Shown: piece after piece, positions 13,056 to 20,885 of the stretch
Position numbering within the stretch: the stretch's first letter is position 1
How the letters are laid out: the number at the start of each line of letters is the position of its first letter
Origin: Hydrogenophaga sp. IBVHS1
GTDB lineage: Bacteria; Pseudomonadota; Gammaproteobacteria; Burkholderiales; Burkholderiaceae_C
Reading direction: 5' to 3'
NCBI RefSeq assembly: GCF_002127265.1
Contig: NZ_NFUU01000001.1
Coordinates: 2,426,040 to 2,490,039 of the forward strand
DNA: 64,000 nucleotides
Position numbers and translations under genes: made by a program
Notes under the pieces: model-generated
Told to the model about the DNA's origin: nothing
Database searches by the model: none
The model's input: only the letters and a program-made list of their open reading frames with translations

Positions 13056-14343
13056 AGTGGTCGTCACCACCTTGCTGATCGTCTCGCTGTTCGTGCTGCT
13101 GGGCAGCGGCGTGTGGATCGGGCTCACGCTGGCGGGCGTGGCCTGGATCGGCATGGAGCTCTTTTCTTCGCGCCCCGCTGGCGACGCCATGGCCATCACC
13201 ATCTGGGGCTCGGCCAGCAGCTGGACGCTGACCGCGCTGCCGTTGTTCGTGTGGATGGGGGAGATCCTGTTCCGCACCAAGCTGTCGGAGAGCATGTTTC
13301 GCGGCCTGGCGCCGTGGGTGAACGCCCTGCCCGGCCGGCTACTGCACACCAACATTCTGGGCAGCACCATCTTTGCGGCGGTGTCGGGCTCGTCGGCCGC
13401 CACCTGCGCCACCATCGGCAAGATGAGCATTCCGGAGCTCACGAAACGTGGCTACCCGCCCGACAAGATCGTGGGCTCGCTCGGTGGCGCCAGCACGCTG
13501 GGCCTGCTGATTCCGCCTTCGATCATCATGATCGTTTACGGGGTTGCTGCAGAGGTGTCGATCGCCAAGCTCTTTGTGGCGGGCGTGCTGCCCGGCCTGC
13601 TGCTGGCCTCGCTGTTCAGCGGTCACCTGATGATCTGGGCCCTGCTCAACCCGGACAAGGTGCCGTTGAGCGATACGCGCATGAGCTTCATGGAAAAGCT
13701 CAACGAATCGCGCCACCTGATTCCGGTGATCCTGCTGATTGGCGGCGTCATTGGCACGATCTACACCGGCATCGCCACCGCCACCGAGGCGGCCGCCGTG
13801 GGTGTTGTGGGCGCGCTCGTTCTTTCTGCCGCACAGGGGTCGCTGAACTGGACCACCTTCCGAGACTCGCTGATGGGTGCCACGCGCCTCTATTGCATGA
13901 TCGCGCTCATTCTGGCGGGCGCCGCTTTTCTGACCCTGGCCATGGGCTACATCGGGTTGCCGCGTCACCTGGCCGAGTTCGTCACCGGCCTGAATCTCAC
14001 GCCCGGCGTGCTGCTGCTGGCGCTCGCGCTGTTCTACATCGTGCTCGGCTGTTTCCTCGACGGCATCTCCATGATCGTGCTCACCATGGGCGTGATCCTG
14101 CCCACGGTCACGGCCGCTGGCATCGACCTCATCTGGTTCGGCATCTTTGTCGTGATCGTGGTGGAGATGGCGCAGATCACGCCGCCCGTGGGCTTCAACC
14201 TGTTCGTGCTGCAAGGCATGACCAAGCGCGAGATCACCTGGATTGCACGGGTCTGCATGCCCTACTTTTTCATCATGGTGCTGGCGGTGCTGCTGCTGTG
14301 GTGGTTCCCGCAGATCGTGAGCTGGCTGCCCTCCAGGATGTAG
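13048..14343 (+). CDS. TRAP transporter large permease (DctM family)
   Basis: The 431-aa multi-helix permease is the transport-catalysing subunit of the TRAP system. Signature segments are GSSAATCATIGKMSIPEL (first hairpin region), GLLIPPSIIMIVYG and, near the end, QITPPVGFNLFVLQG. The start at 13048 was chosen because it gives the typical hydrophobic N-terminus and overlaps dctQ by 8 bases; the longer frame upstream is a shadow of dctQ. A strong terminator follows at 14371. Confidence 0.94.
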   Translation: MNEVVVTTLLIVSLFVLLGSGVWIGLTLAGVAWIGMELFSSRPAGDAMAITIWGSASSWTLTALPLFVWMGEILFRTKLSESMFRGLAPWVNALPGRLLHTNILGSTIFAAVSGSSAATCATIGKMSIPELTKRGYPPDKIVGSLGGASTLGLLIPPSIIMIVYGVAAEVSIAKLFVAGVLPGLLLASLFSGHLMIWALLNPDKVPLSDTRMSFMEKLNESRHLIPVILLIGGVIGTIYTGIATATEAAAVGVVGALVLSAAQGSLNWTTFRDSLMGATRLYCMIALILAGAAFLTLAMGYIGLPRHLAEFVTGLNLTPGVLLLALALFYIVLGCFLDGISMIVLTMGVILPTVTAAGIDLIWFGIFVVIVVEMAQITPPVGFNLFVLQGMTKREITWIARVCMPYFFIMVLAVLLLWWFPQIVSWLPSRM

Positions 14344-14370
14344 GCACAGGCCATCCTCTAAGATAGGCGG

Positions 14371-14406
14371 GCCCTGCACCCATTCCGGGTGCAGGGCTTG
14401 TTTTTT
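14371..14406 (+). terminator. Rho-independent terminator after the TRAP operon
   Basis: An 11-base perfect stem (GCCCTGCACCC at 14371-14381 and its complement at 14387-14397) with an ATTCC loop is followed by TTG and a run of six T. It ends the dctPQM transcript 28 bases after the stop codon. Confidence 0.9.
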
Positions 14407-14418
14407 GAAAGTATTTCC

Positions 14419-15414
14419 GTGTTCAAGAATGTGACGATCTACCGCATTGCGCCCGGCTGGGCCGCGACGCTGGAATCGATGGAAGCCGCACTCGATGCGG
14501 CGCGTTTTGTGCCCTGCGGCGCCACGCAGGACAAGTCGGTCGGCTGGGTGGAGCCGCGCGGCGAGGCGCACGGCCCGTTGGTGGAATCGGTCGCCGGGCA
14601 GCGCATCCTGAAGCTGATGATCGAGACCAAAGGCGTGCCCGGTTCGGTGGTGAAAAAGAAGGCGCAGGAAGCGGCCGACCACATCGAGGCCACCACCGGC
14701 CGCAAGCCCGGCAAGAAGGAAACCAAAGCCCTGCGGGAAGACGCCTTGCTCGCCCTGCTGCCGCAAGCTTTCGAGCGCCAGTCGTCTGCCTGGGTGTGGA
14801 TCGATCTGGAGAACGGCTGGCTGGTGACCGACGCCAGCAGCCAGGGCAAACTGGATGAAGTGGTCACAGCGCTGGTGCGCGCTTTCGACGGCCTGGCCAT
14901 CACCCTGCTGCAAACGGCCGTGACGCCGCAGACCGCCATGACGCAGTGGCTTTCGGCCACCACGCCCGATGAGTGGCCGGGTGGCTTCGCGGTGGAACGC
15001 GAATGCGAACTCAAGTCGGGTGACGAAGAAAAGTCTGCCGTGAAATTCACCCGCCACAACCTCGCCACCGACGAGGTGCGCCAGCACATCACGGAAGGCA
15101 AGTTGCCCACGCGCCTGGCCATGAGCTGGGAAGGCCGCATCGGCTTCATGCTCACCGAATCCTTGCAGCTCAAGAAAATCGCTTTCCTGGAAGGCGTGTT
15201 TGAAGACCGGGGCAGCGAGGACGAGAACGGCTTCGATGCCGATGTGGCGCTGTCCACCGGCGAGCTGCAGAAGCTGCTGCCCGAGCTGATGGAAGCGCTG
15301 GGCGGCGAGATGGCGTTTGGCGCTGCGGCCCAAGGGGACGCATCCGCTGCGGCAGCTCCGGTGGAACGGGAAGCGGTCACAGCCGACGCAGACGACGAAG
15401 GCCCACCCTTCTGA
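14419..15414 (+). CDS. rdgC: Recombination-associated protein RdgC
   Basis: A 331-aa protein of the RdgC family, which forms a ring-shaped dimer on DNA and restrains RecA. The family features are the N-terminal FKNVTIYRI strand, the KKKAQEAADHIEATTGRKPGKKE basic stretch and an acidic tail. I chose the GTG at 14419 because it gives the family's F-K-N start; the ATG at 14389 lies inside the preceding terminator hairpin and cannot be the start. The gene has its own short upstream region. Confidence 0.94.
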   Translation: MFKNVTIYRIAPGWAATLESMEAALDAARFVPCGATQDKSVGWVEPRGEAHGPLVESVAGQRILKLMIETKGVPGSVVKKKAQEAADHIEATTGRKPGKKETKALREDALLALLPQAFERQSSAWVWIDLENGWLVTDASSQGKLDEVVTALVRAFDGLAITLLQTAVTPQTAMTQWLSATTPDEWPGGFAVERECELKSGDEEKSAVKFTRHNLATDEVRQHITEGKLPTRLAMSWEGRIGFMLTESLQLKKIAFLEGVFEDRGSEDENGFDADVALSTGELQKLLPELMEALGGEMAFGAAAQGDASAAAAPVEREAVTADADDEGPPF

Positions 15415-15443
15415 TTTCACACATCCGCTGAAAAGCCACCGCC

Positions 15444-15827
15444 ATGCACAGCGTCATCGCCATCTCCCTCGGTGCCGTGCTCGGCGCCCTGGCGCGTTGG
15501 CGCCTCAGCCTGTGGCTCAACCATGGCGCAGCAGTGCTTCCCTGGGGCACGCTGGCCGCCAACTGGGTGGGCGCCTACGCCATCGGGGTAGCCGTGGTGT
15601 TCTTCCAGAGCCAGACGCAGATCGACCCTGCCTGGCGGCTGGCCATCATCACCGGCTTTCTGGGCGCACTCACCACGTTCTCCACCTTCTCGGTGGAGGT
15701 CATGTCGATGTTGCAACACGGTCGGGTGATGCTGGCCATGGGCACTGCCGCCCTGCATCTGTTCGGCTCGCTGTTGCTCACCTGGCTCGGCATGCGCACC
15801 GCAGCCATCTGGTTCACACCGGGTTAG
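15444..15827 (+). CDS. crcB: Fluoride-specific ion channel CrcB/Fluc
   Basis: The 127-aa protein has four predicted membrane helices and the Fluc signatures GAVLGALARW near the start, a conserved asparagine in ANWVGAYAIG and the GFLGALTTFSTFSVE segment with its phenylalanine-rich pore motif. Fluc channels work as dual-topology dimers and let fluoride leave the cytoplasm. No fluoride riboswitch was recognised in the 29 bases after rdgC. Its stop codon overlaps that of the convergent VOC gene by four bases. Confidence 0.95.
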   Translation: MHSVIAISLGAVLGALARWRLSLWLNHGAAVLPWGTLAANWVGAYAIGVAVVFFQSQTQIDPAWRLAIITGFLGALTTFSTFSVEVMSMLQHGRVMLAMGTAALHLFGSLLLTWLGMRTAAIWFTPG

Positions 15828-16216
15828 TTGGCGTCCTGCTCGATGTCCTCGTGCAGGCACAGGTAGTTGCCCTCCGGGTCCTTGAACCAGGCGGCTTTTT
15901 CCGAGCCAAGAACGCACACATGGTTGACGGTCTTGAAGTCCGGGAAATCGTAGTCTTCGAACACAACGCCCGCCTGCTTCAACGCGCCAATGGCCGCCAC
16001 GATGTCGGCGACCTGGAAGCTGATCGCCGTGTGGTCTGCTTTGGTTCCTTCCGGCTTGGGGAACAGCGCCAGGGTGCTACCGCCGACCCGATAGACGAAC
16101 TTGCCGTCCGGTCGCAAACCTCCGGGAACAAGCCCCAGGGGTCCTTCGTAGAATCCGCGTGCCCGAGCCATGTCGATGACCGGGAGCATGGTGGTAACCG
16201 TAGCGTGGGTCAGCAT
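15824..16216 (-). CDS. VOC family (glyoxalase/bleomycin-resistance fold) protein
   Basis: A 130-aa single-domain protein with the beta-alpha-beta-beta-beta repeats of the vicinal oxygen chelate superfamily: TTMLPVIDMARARGFYEGPLG opens the first module, and FKDPEGNYLCLHED ends the second with the conserved DPEGN turn. The substrate cannot be assigned. The ATG at 16216 has an AAAGGA ribosome site and gives the usual short N-terminus; a longer in-frame start exists but adds non-family sequence. Confidence 0.85.
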   Translation of the reverse strand: MLTHATVTTMLPVIDMARARGFYEGPLGLVPGGLRPDGKFVYRVGGSTLALFPKPEGTKADHTAISFQVADIVAAIGALKQAGVVFEDYDFPDFKTVNHVCVLGSEKAAWFKDPEGNYLCLHEDIEQDAN

Positions 16217-16338
16217 ATGCAGTCCTTTCTCGGCACAGGAATGACTGGCATCGAAGGCGCCGCCTGGCCTCGGCAAGCCAGCAGATCAGTATAGGACTGG
16301 CAGCGATGTCGATCCAGCGCCGCTGGGCGGTCGGACTG

Positions 16339-17313
16339 CTAGCCCACGGCGTAGAGCGACCGCACCGCCTCAGCCTGCCGGGCCAGGCGCAATCGCAGCG
16401 CGGGCGGCGCGAGCACTTCGATCTCGGGCCCGAAGCCCAGCAACTGCCGCGCACCCTGTTCCACCGACTCCACCTGGAACACCACTTCCCCCTCAGCACC
16501 TTCCACATAAGGAATGCGCGCGTTCGCCAGCCATTTCAGGCAGCGCGCCGAGACCCGCGCGCGCACCTTCAACTGCCGCAACTCCGTTTCGAAGCGCATC
16601 GCTGACGCCTGCCAGGTGCGCGACAGTTCGAAGCTTCTTGGTCGCTTGAATGTCTGGCCCAGATCGCGCAGCGCGAGCAGGCTGGCGAGGCGGTAGTTGC
16701 GAAACTCCTTCGCAGGCGTGACGCCGCCAGCAGGGCGGGCCACCAGGTACCAGGCACCGGCTTTCAACACCAGCCCCAGCGGCTCCAGCACGCGCAGCAC
16801 TTCGCCCTTCCAGCTCTCGTAGCGCACCTCGATGCGGCGCGCGCGCCAGACCGCGTCGGCCACTTCGCGCAAGAACTTTGGTGCATCTTGTGCGCGGTAC
16901 CAGTCCACCGGGTCGATGTGCAGGCGCTGCCCCACGCGATCGGCCTGCTCGCGCCAGCCGCTGGGCAGGCTGGCCACCATCTTGAGCCGTGCTGAAGCCG
17001 CCGCCGCGCCCAGACCCAGCTCGGTGGCCGGCCCTGGCAGACCCGCGAGCAGGAGCGCGTGCGCCTCGGGCTCGGTCATGCCGGTGAGCTGCGTGCTCCA
17101 GCCTTCGCGCAACTGAAAGCCCCCCTGCCGTCCGCGAGCACCCCACAGCGGCACGCCCGCGGCCGACAGCTGGTCGATGTCTCGAAGGATGGTGCGCTCC
17201 GACACCTCTATGGCCTTAGCCAGCGCACCCGCCGTCATGCGGCCGCGCGCCTGCAACAGCATGAGGATGGACAGCAGACGGCTGGCTTGCATGAGTTGAT
17301 TTAAACATGACAT
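16339..17313 (-). CDS. WYL-domain transcriptional regulator (YafY family)
   Basis: The 324-aa protein has an N-terminal HTH (SRLLSILMLLQARGRMTAGALAKAIEVSERTILRDIDQLS, residues about 10-50) and a C-terminal WYL domain (LKAGAWYLVARPAG). Such proteins are usually repressors or activators that respond to small ligands. Either the first ATG (17313) or an internal ATG at 17292, which gives the commoner family start, could be used. It is divergent from the NIPSNAP gene at 17372 with only 58 bases between, so it probably controls that small operon. Confidence 0.9.
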   Translation of the reverse strand: MSCLNQLMQASRLLSILMLLQARGRMTAGALAKAIEVSERTILRDIDQLSAAGVPLWGARGRQGGFQLREGWSTQLTGMTEPEAHALLLAGLPGPATELGLGAAAASARLKMVASLPSGWREQADRVGQRLHIDPVDWYRAQDAPKFLREVADAVWRARRIEVRYESWKGEVLRVLEPLGLVLKAGAWYLVARPAGGVTPAKEFRNYRLASLLALRDLGQTFKRPRSFELSRTWQASAMRFETELRQLKVRARVSARCLKWLANARIPYVEGAEGEVVFQVESVEQGARQLLGFGPEIEVLAPPALRLRLARQAEAVRSLYAVG

Positions 17314-17371
17314 GCCTTGTCAGGTTATTCCGCGCATCATCGGCGCATCACTTTTTTCAGGAGACTCCCGC

Positions 17372-18097
17372 ATGACCGAATCCCCGATCGTCGAACTGCG
17401 CCGCTACACACTCCACCCCGGGCAGCGTGAAGCACTCATCGCGCTGTTCGAGCGCGAATTCATCGAGTCCCAGGAGGCCGAGGGTATGCGCGTGATCGGC
17501 CAGTTCAGCGATCTCGACGATGCGAACCGCTTCATCTGGCTGCGCGGCTTTGCCGGCATGACCCAGCGCGCTGCGGGCCTGAACGCGTTCTACGGAGGAC
17601 CGGTGTGGCAGGCCCACCGCGATGCGGCCAACGCGACCATGGTCGACTCGGACGACGTGCATCTGCTGAAGCCCGCCTGGCCGGGCGCGGGCATCGACGG
17701 CGGGGAGCAGCGGGGCGCCGAACCAGGTAGCACAGCGCCTTCGCAAGGTTTGCTGGACGTCACTGTGTTTCCACTGCACGCACCGGCCAGCAGCGATCTG
17801 CTGGCGCTCTGCCGCGAGGTGCTGTCGCCTGTGCTGCAGCAAGGCGGCGCACGTCGCGTCGCCTGGTATGTCACCGAGCAGATCCCGAACAACTTTCCCC
17901 GTCTGCCGGTGCACGAAGGCCAGCCGGTGCTGGTGGGCCTGGCCCTGTTCGACAGCTCAGACGCCTTGGACGCCTTTGCGCGCAGTGGCGCCTGGGCGCA
18001 CCAGGCACGGCCCGCCCTCGCCCCCTGGCTGGCTCAACCCGCCCAAAGTCACCGCCTCGTGCCCACCCCTCGCTCGGCGCTGCGCGTCGACATCTGA
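17372..18097 (+). CDS. NIPSNAP family protein
   Basis: A 241-aa protein whose first half (VELRRYTLHPGQREALIALFEREFIESQEAEGM) is a NIPSNAP ferredoxin-like domain, a member of the dimeric alpha-beta barrel group; the second half (DVTVFPLHAPASSDLLALC onward) looks like a second, weaker copy. The function of bacterial members is unknown. The ATG at 17372 has an AGGAGAC ribosome site; upstream in-frame extension crosses the divergent promoter region and was rejected. It is followed after 12 bases by the next gene. Confidence 0.85.
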   Translation: MTESPIVELRRYTLHPGQREALIALFEREFIESQEAEGMRVIGQFSDLDDANRFIWLRGFAGMTQRAAGLNAFYGGPVWQAHRDAANATMVDSDDVHLLKPAWPGAGIDGGEQRGAEPGSTAPSQGLLDVTVFPLHAPASSDLLALCREVLSPVLQQGGARRVAWYVTEQIPNNFPRLPVHEGQPVLVGLALFDSSDALDAFARSGAWAHQARPALAPWLAQPAQSHRLVPTPRSALRVDI

Positions 18098-18109
18098 AAG
18101 GACCAAGCC

Positions 18110-18607
18110 ATGACCCATTCCAGCACCCACGATTTCGATTTCCTCCACGGACACTGGCAAGTCAACCACCGGCGTTTGAAGGAACGTCTGTGCGGCAACG
18201 ACGACTGGGAGACCTTCGATGGCCAGTGCAGCGCGTGGCCGGTGCTGGGCGGCGCCGGCATCGTGGACGACAACCTGCTGCACCTGCCAGCCGGCAGCTA
18301 CCGCGCCGTCACGCTGCGCACGCACGACGCGAGCACAGGCCTGTGGTCCATCTGGTGGCTCGATGGCCGGCATCCGGGCCGGCTCGACGTGCCCGTGGTC
18401 GGCAGTTTCGAAGACGGCGTGGGCACCTTTCACGCGGACGATGTGCTGGATGGCCGGCCCATCCGCGTGCGGTTCCGCTGGAGCGGTACCGACACACCCA
18501 CTCCCCTTTGGGAACAGGCGTTCTCATCAGATGGTGGCGACACGTGGGAGATCAACTGGACCATGCACTTTGAACGCACAATGCCCCCTGCGGATGGCGC
18601 TCACTGA
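18110..18607 (+). CDS. Conserved protein, DUF1579-like
   Basis: The 165-aa protein opens with HDFDFLHGHWQVNHRRLKERL, has a central GLWSIWWLDGR segment and ends with WEQAFSSDGGDTWEINWTM. The FLxGxW opening and the DGGxTWExNW ending are characteristic of a family of small beta-rich proteins related to DUF1579 and the lipocalin-like group. No catalytic residues are evident. An AAAGGA site precedes the ATG. It probably forms an operon with the NIPSNAP gene under the WYL regulator. Function unknown. Confidence 0.75.
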   Translation: MTHSSTHDFDFLHGHWQVNHRRLKERLCGNDDWETFDGQCSAWPVLGGAGIVDDNLLHLPAGSYRAVTLRTHDASTGLWSIWWLDGRHPGRLDVPVVGSFEDGVGTFHADDVLDGRPIRVRFRWSGTDTPTPLWEQAFSSDGGDTWEINWTMHFERTMPPADGAH

Positions 18608-18642
18608 AACCTTTGTGGCGCTGGTTTGCTCCAACGCCCCAC

Positions 18643-19119
18643 ATGCTCAAGTTCCTGCTTTCCACCACCCTCTTCTTCCTGGCCGCCACCGCGTCGGCCC
18701 AATCGCTGTGGCGCGACGTGCCAGCCGGCGCGTCGCCTGCCGAGGTGTTGGCGTTGATTCCGGAAGCCCGCCCCGTATCGCGTGGCCCGGTGCTGCTGGA
18801 AATTCCACGCCACGAACTGCTGGACGCCACGTTTTCGGTGGCATTCGAGTTCGAGCAGGACAAGTTGAAAGGCATCACGCTGCGTTCGCAGGCGGCCACC
18901 GCCAATGAGGCGCGTGCCCTGGCCCAGCGTCTCACCGCTTCGCTGCGTTCGCGCTACGGCCTGGAGATCAGCACCAAGAGCCGGCAGGACGACGTGATCC
19001 CCGGCATCGACCGCAAGTGGTCGTCCCGAAAATCCAGCATCCATCTGCAGGTTGTCGAGGGCAGCGTGGTTCGCCTTCACTACCAGGCCGAGGCCACGCG
19101 CAGCGCCAGCCAGCTCTGA
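18643..19119 (+). CDS. Exported protein of unknown function
   Basis: A 158-aa protein with a clear signal peptide (MLKFLLSTTLFFLAATASA, cleavage before QS). The mature part is a small alpha/beta domain with PAGASPAEVLALIPEARPV, somewhat like the SmpA/BamE-type repeat seen in many outer-membrane-associated proteins, but I do not recognise the family. The ATG at 18643 gives a normal signal sequence; a TTG 30 bases earlier would add an unlikely extension. It follows the DUF1579-like gene by 35 bases. Confidence 0.7.
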   Translation: MLKFLLSTTLFFLAATASAQSLWRDVPAGASPAEVLALIPEARPVSRGPVLLEIPRHELLDATFSVAFEFEQDKLKGITLRSQAATANEARALAQRLTASLRSRYGLEISTKSRQDDVIPGIDRKWSSRKSSIHLQVVEGSVVRLHYQAEATRSASQL

Positions 19120-19194
19120 GGGTGCGTCAGCGAACAGACGTACGCCCCGCGCAGATTCCACAGTGGTGGCTCCAGCCACTGCACCGGAGCCCGG

Positions 19195-20265
19195 ATGATC
19201 CGCATACGAAAAGGCCAGGCGCCAGAAACTTTGTCGCGACAGCGATTTGCCGAACGCTTTCGCGCGTCGTTCATGGACCCGGCCTTCCGCGCCGAAGACG
19301 CCAGCATCGAGCGGCTTGAAGCCATCGCCTGGGAGGCCTACACCGAGGGCCGCAAGGCGCCGGTGACGCAGAAGGCCGGCGCAGGGTATGCCGACCCCGA
19401 CTACGACCTGTCGTCGGAATGGGTGACCACCAGGCAGCGCATCGATGCGGCGCAGACCCGCTGGGCGCTGCCGGACACAACTTCGCGCGTGCTGCTGGTG
19501 TGCGGCTCTGCTCGCAACGACGGCACCTGCCCGGGCGAAGTGTCCAAATCGTTCCGCCTCACCGAGATCGCCCGCGAAGCGCTGGCGCAGCAGCAGATCG
19601 AGCCCGACGTGCTGGATCTGAGCCTGCTCACTTCCGAATACGCCCTGCATATTCACCCCTGCAAAGGCTGCGTGTCCACCGCCATGCCGCTGTGCCACTG
19701 GCCCTGCAGCTGTTACCCCAACCACGCCCTGAACCAGACGCACGACTGGATGGCGGAAATCTACGAACGCTGGACCGCCGCGCACGCGGTGATCATCGTC
19801 ACCCCGGTGTACTGGTACCAGAGCCCCAGCCCGCTCAAGCTCATGATCGACCGCCTGGTGTGCGCCGACGGCGGCAACCCCGATCCCACCTCCACGGGCG
19901 GCAAGAAGCCCGAGAAAGCCAAGGCGCTGGAGATGGCCGGCTGGGACTACCCCAAGCACCTCGAAGGGCGCGCCTATGGCCTGGTGGTGCACGGCGACGT
20001 GGCCGGCATCGAAGGTTCCCGCCGATCGCTTTCTGACTGGCTGGACTGGATGGGCTTCATCGACGCCGGGGACCAGGCGCGGCTGGACCGCTACATCGGC
20101 TACTACGAGCCCTACGCCACCAGCCACGACACACTGGACGCGGATGCTGCCATGCAGCAAGAGACGCGCAACGTGGCGCTGGCCGTGGCGCACGCCGTGG
20201 CCGAACTGCGCGCCGGCCGGCTGCAGGCCGTGCAAGCCCGCCTGCAGCGCCCCAGGCCGAAGTAG
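19195..20265 (+). CDS. NADPH-dependent FMN reductase / flavodoxin-fold oxidoreductase
   Basis: In this 356-aa protein, residues from about 98 form an FMN reductase-type flavodoxin fold: VLLVCGSARNDGTCPGEVSK is the phosphate-binding loop and VIIVTPVYWYQSPSPLKLMIDRL is the conserved P-V-Y-W-Y flavin loop. The first hundred residues are an extension that I do not recognise. Between the two motifs lies a cysteine-rich segment (HPCKGC, then PLCHWPCSC) that could bind metal or a cluster. Its electron acceptor is unknown. It is on its own transcript or follows the preceding gene after 75 bases. Confidence 0.8.
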   Translation: MIRIRKGQAPETLSRQRFAERFRASFMDPAFRAEDASIERLEAIAWEAYTEGRKAPVTQKAGAGYADPDYDLSSEWVTTRQRIDAAQTRWALPDTTSRVLLVCGSARNDGTCPGEVSKSFRLTEIAREALAQQQIEPDVLDLSLLTSEYALHIHPCKGCVSTAMPLCHWPCSCYPNHALNQTHDWMAEIYERWTAAHAVIIVTPVYWYQSPSPLKLMIDRLVCADGGNPDPTSTGGKKPEKAKALEMAGWDYPKHLEGRAYGLVVHGDVAGIEGSRRSLSDWLDWMGFIDAGDQARLDRYIGYYEPYATSHDTLDADAAMQQETRNVALAVAHAVAELRAGRLQAVQARLQRPRPK

Positions 20266-20291
20266 CCGGGGTCTGTCGCGCGGCGGTCAAG

Positions 20292-20304
20292 TCTCAATTT
20301 GAGA
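20292..20304. promoter_or_regulatory. Perfect inverted repeat upstream of the cox cluster
   Basis: TCTCAA-T-TTGAGA is a perfect 6-1-6 palindrome 101 bases before the coxS start. A second palindrome, CCCGGA-A-TCCGGG, lies at 20339-20351. Either could bind a regulator of the molybdenum hydroxylase operon, for example the GAF/Fis protein encoded at the far end of the cluster. Confidence 0.35.
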
Positions 20305-20404
20305 ATGATTGCGGCCGGCCGGGTGTTTTGAGGGTTAACCCGGAATCCGGGCTCTTGCCTGCGTGCTCAACTTGTCGCGCCCCCACTCAAAACAGGAGAC
20401 AAGC

Positions 20405-20872
20405 ATGCAGGTTCAACTCAGGGTCAACGGCAAAGCCGTGACCGTCGATGCGGCGCCGCACACGTTGCTGGTGCAGACCCTTCGAGAACAACTCAAGCTC
20501 ACCGGCACCCATGTGGGCTGCGACACCGCGCAGTGCGGCGCCTGCACCGTGATGGTCGACGGCCGAGCGGTCAAGTCGTGCAATGTGCTGCTGGCCCAGG
20601 TGGCCGGCACCGAGGTCACCACCATCGAGGGCCTGGCCAGTGCCGACGGCACCATGCACCCGATGCAGAACGCGTTCAAGGAGTGCCACGGCCTGCAGTG
20701 CGGCTTCTGCACCCCCGGCATGGTCATGAGCGCGGTGAGCCTTTGCAAGTCCAACCCGGGCGCGAGCGCAACCGAGGTGCGCGAGCAGCTCGAAGGCAAC
20801 ATGTGCCGCTGCACCGGATACCAGAACATCGTCAAGGCCGTGCAGCAAGGTGCTGCCGCCATGAAGGCCTGA
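20405..20872 (+). CDS. coxS: Molybdenum hydroxylase small subunit, 2Fe-2S protein (CoxS-like)
   Basis: The 155-aa iron-sulfur subunit has a plant-type 2Fe-2S cluster (C39, C44, C47, C59) and a second cluster in a four-helix domain (C99, C102, C134, C136), with CGFCTPGM and CRCTGYQNI motifs. It carries electrons from the molybdenum centre to the FAD subunit. An AGGAGAC site precedes the ATG at 20405; an in-frame upstream start was rejected. It is the first gene of an S-L-M ordered operon, the order seen in form II rather than form I CO dehydrogenase clusters. Confidence 0.93.
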   Translation: MQVQLRVNGKAVTVDAAPHTLLVQTLREQLKLTGTHVGCDTAQCGACTVMVDGRAVKSCNVLLAQVAGTEVTTIEGLASADGTMHPMQNAFKECHGLQCGFCTPGMVMSAVSLCKSNPGASATEVREQLEGNMCRCTGYQNIVKAVQQGAAAMKA

Positions 20873-20885
20873 AGGAGAAAACATC

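Noticed and set aside
11475..13442. Long minus-strand reading frame opposite the TRAP genes
   Set aside because: High GC content gives long shadow frames; the translated sequence is histidine- and arginine-rich and lacks domain patterns, whereas the plus strand carries clear TRAP genes.
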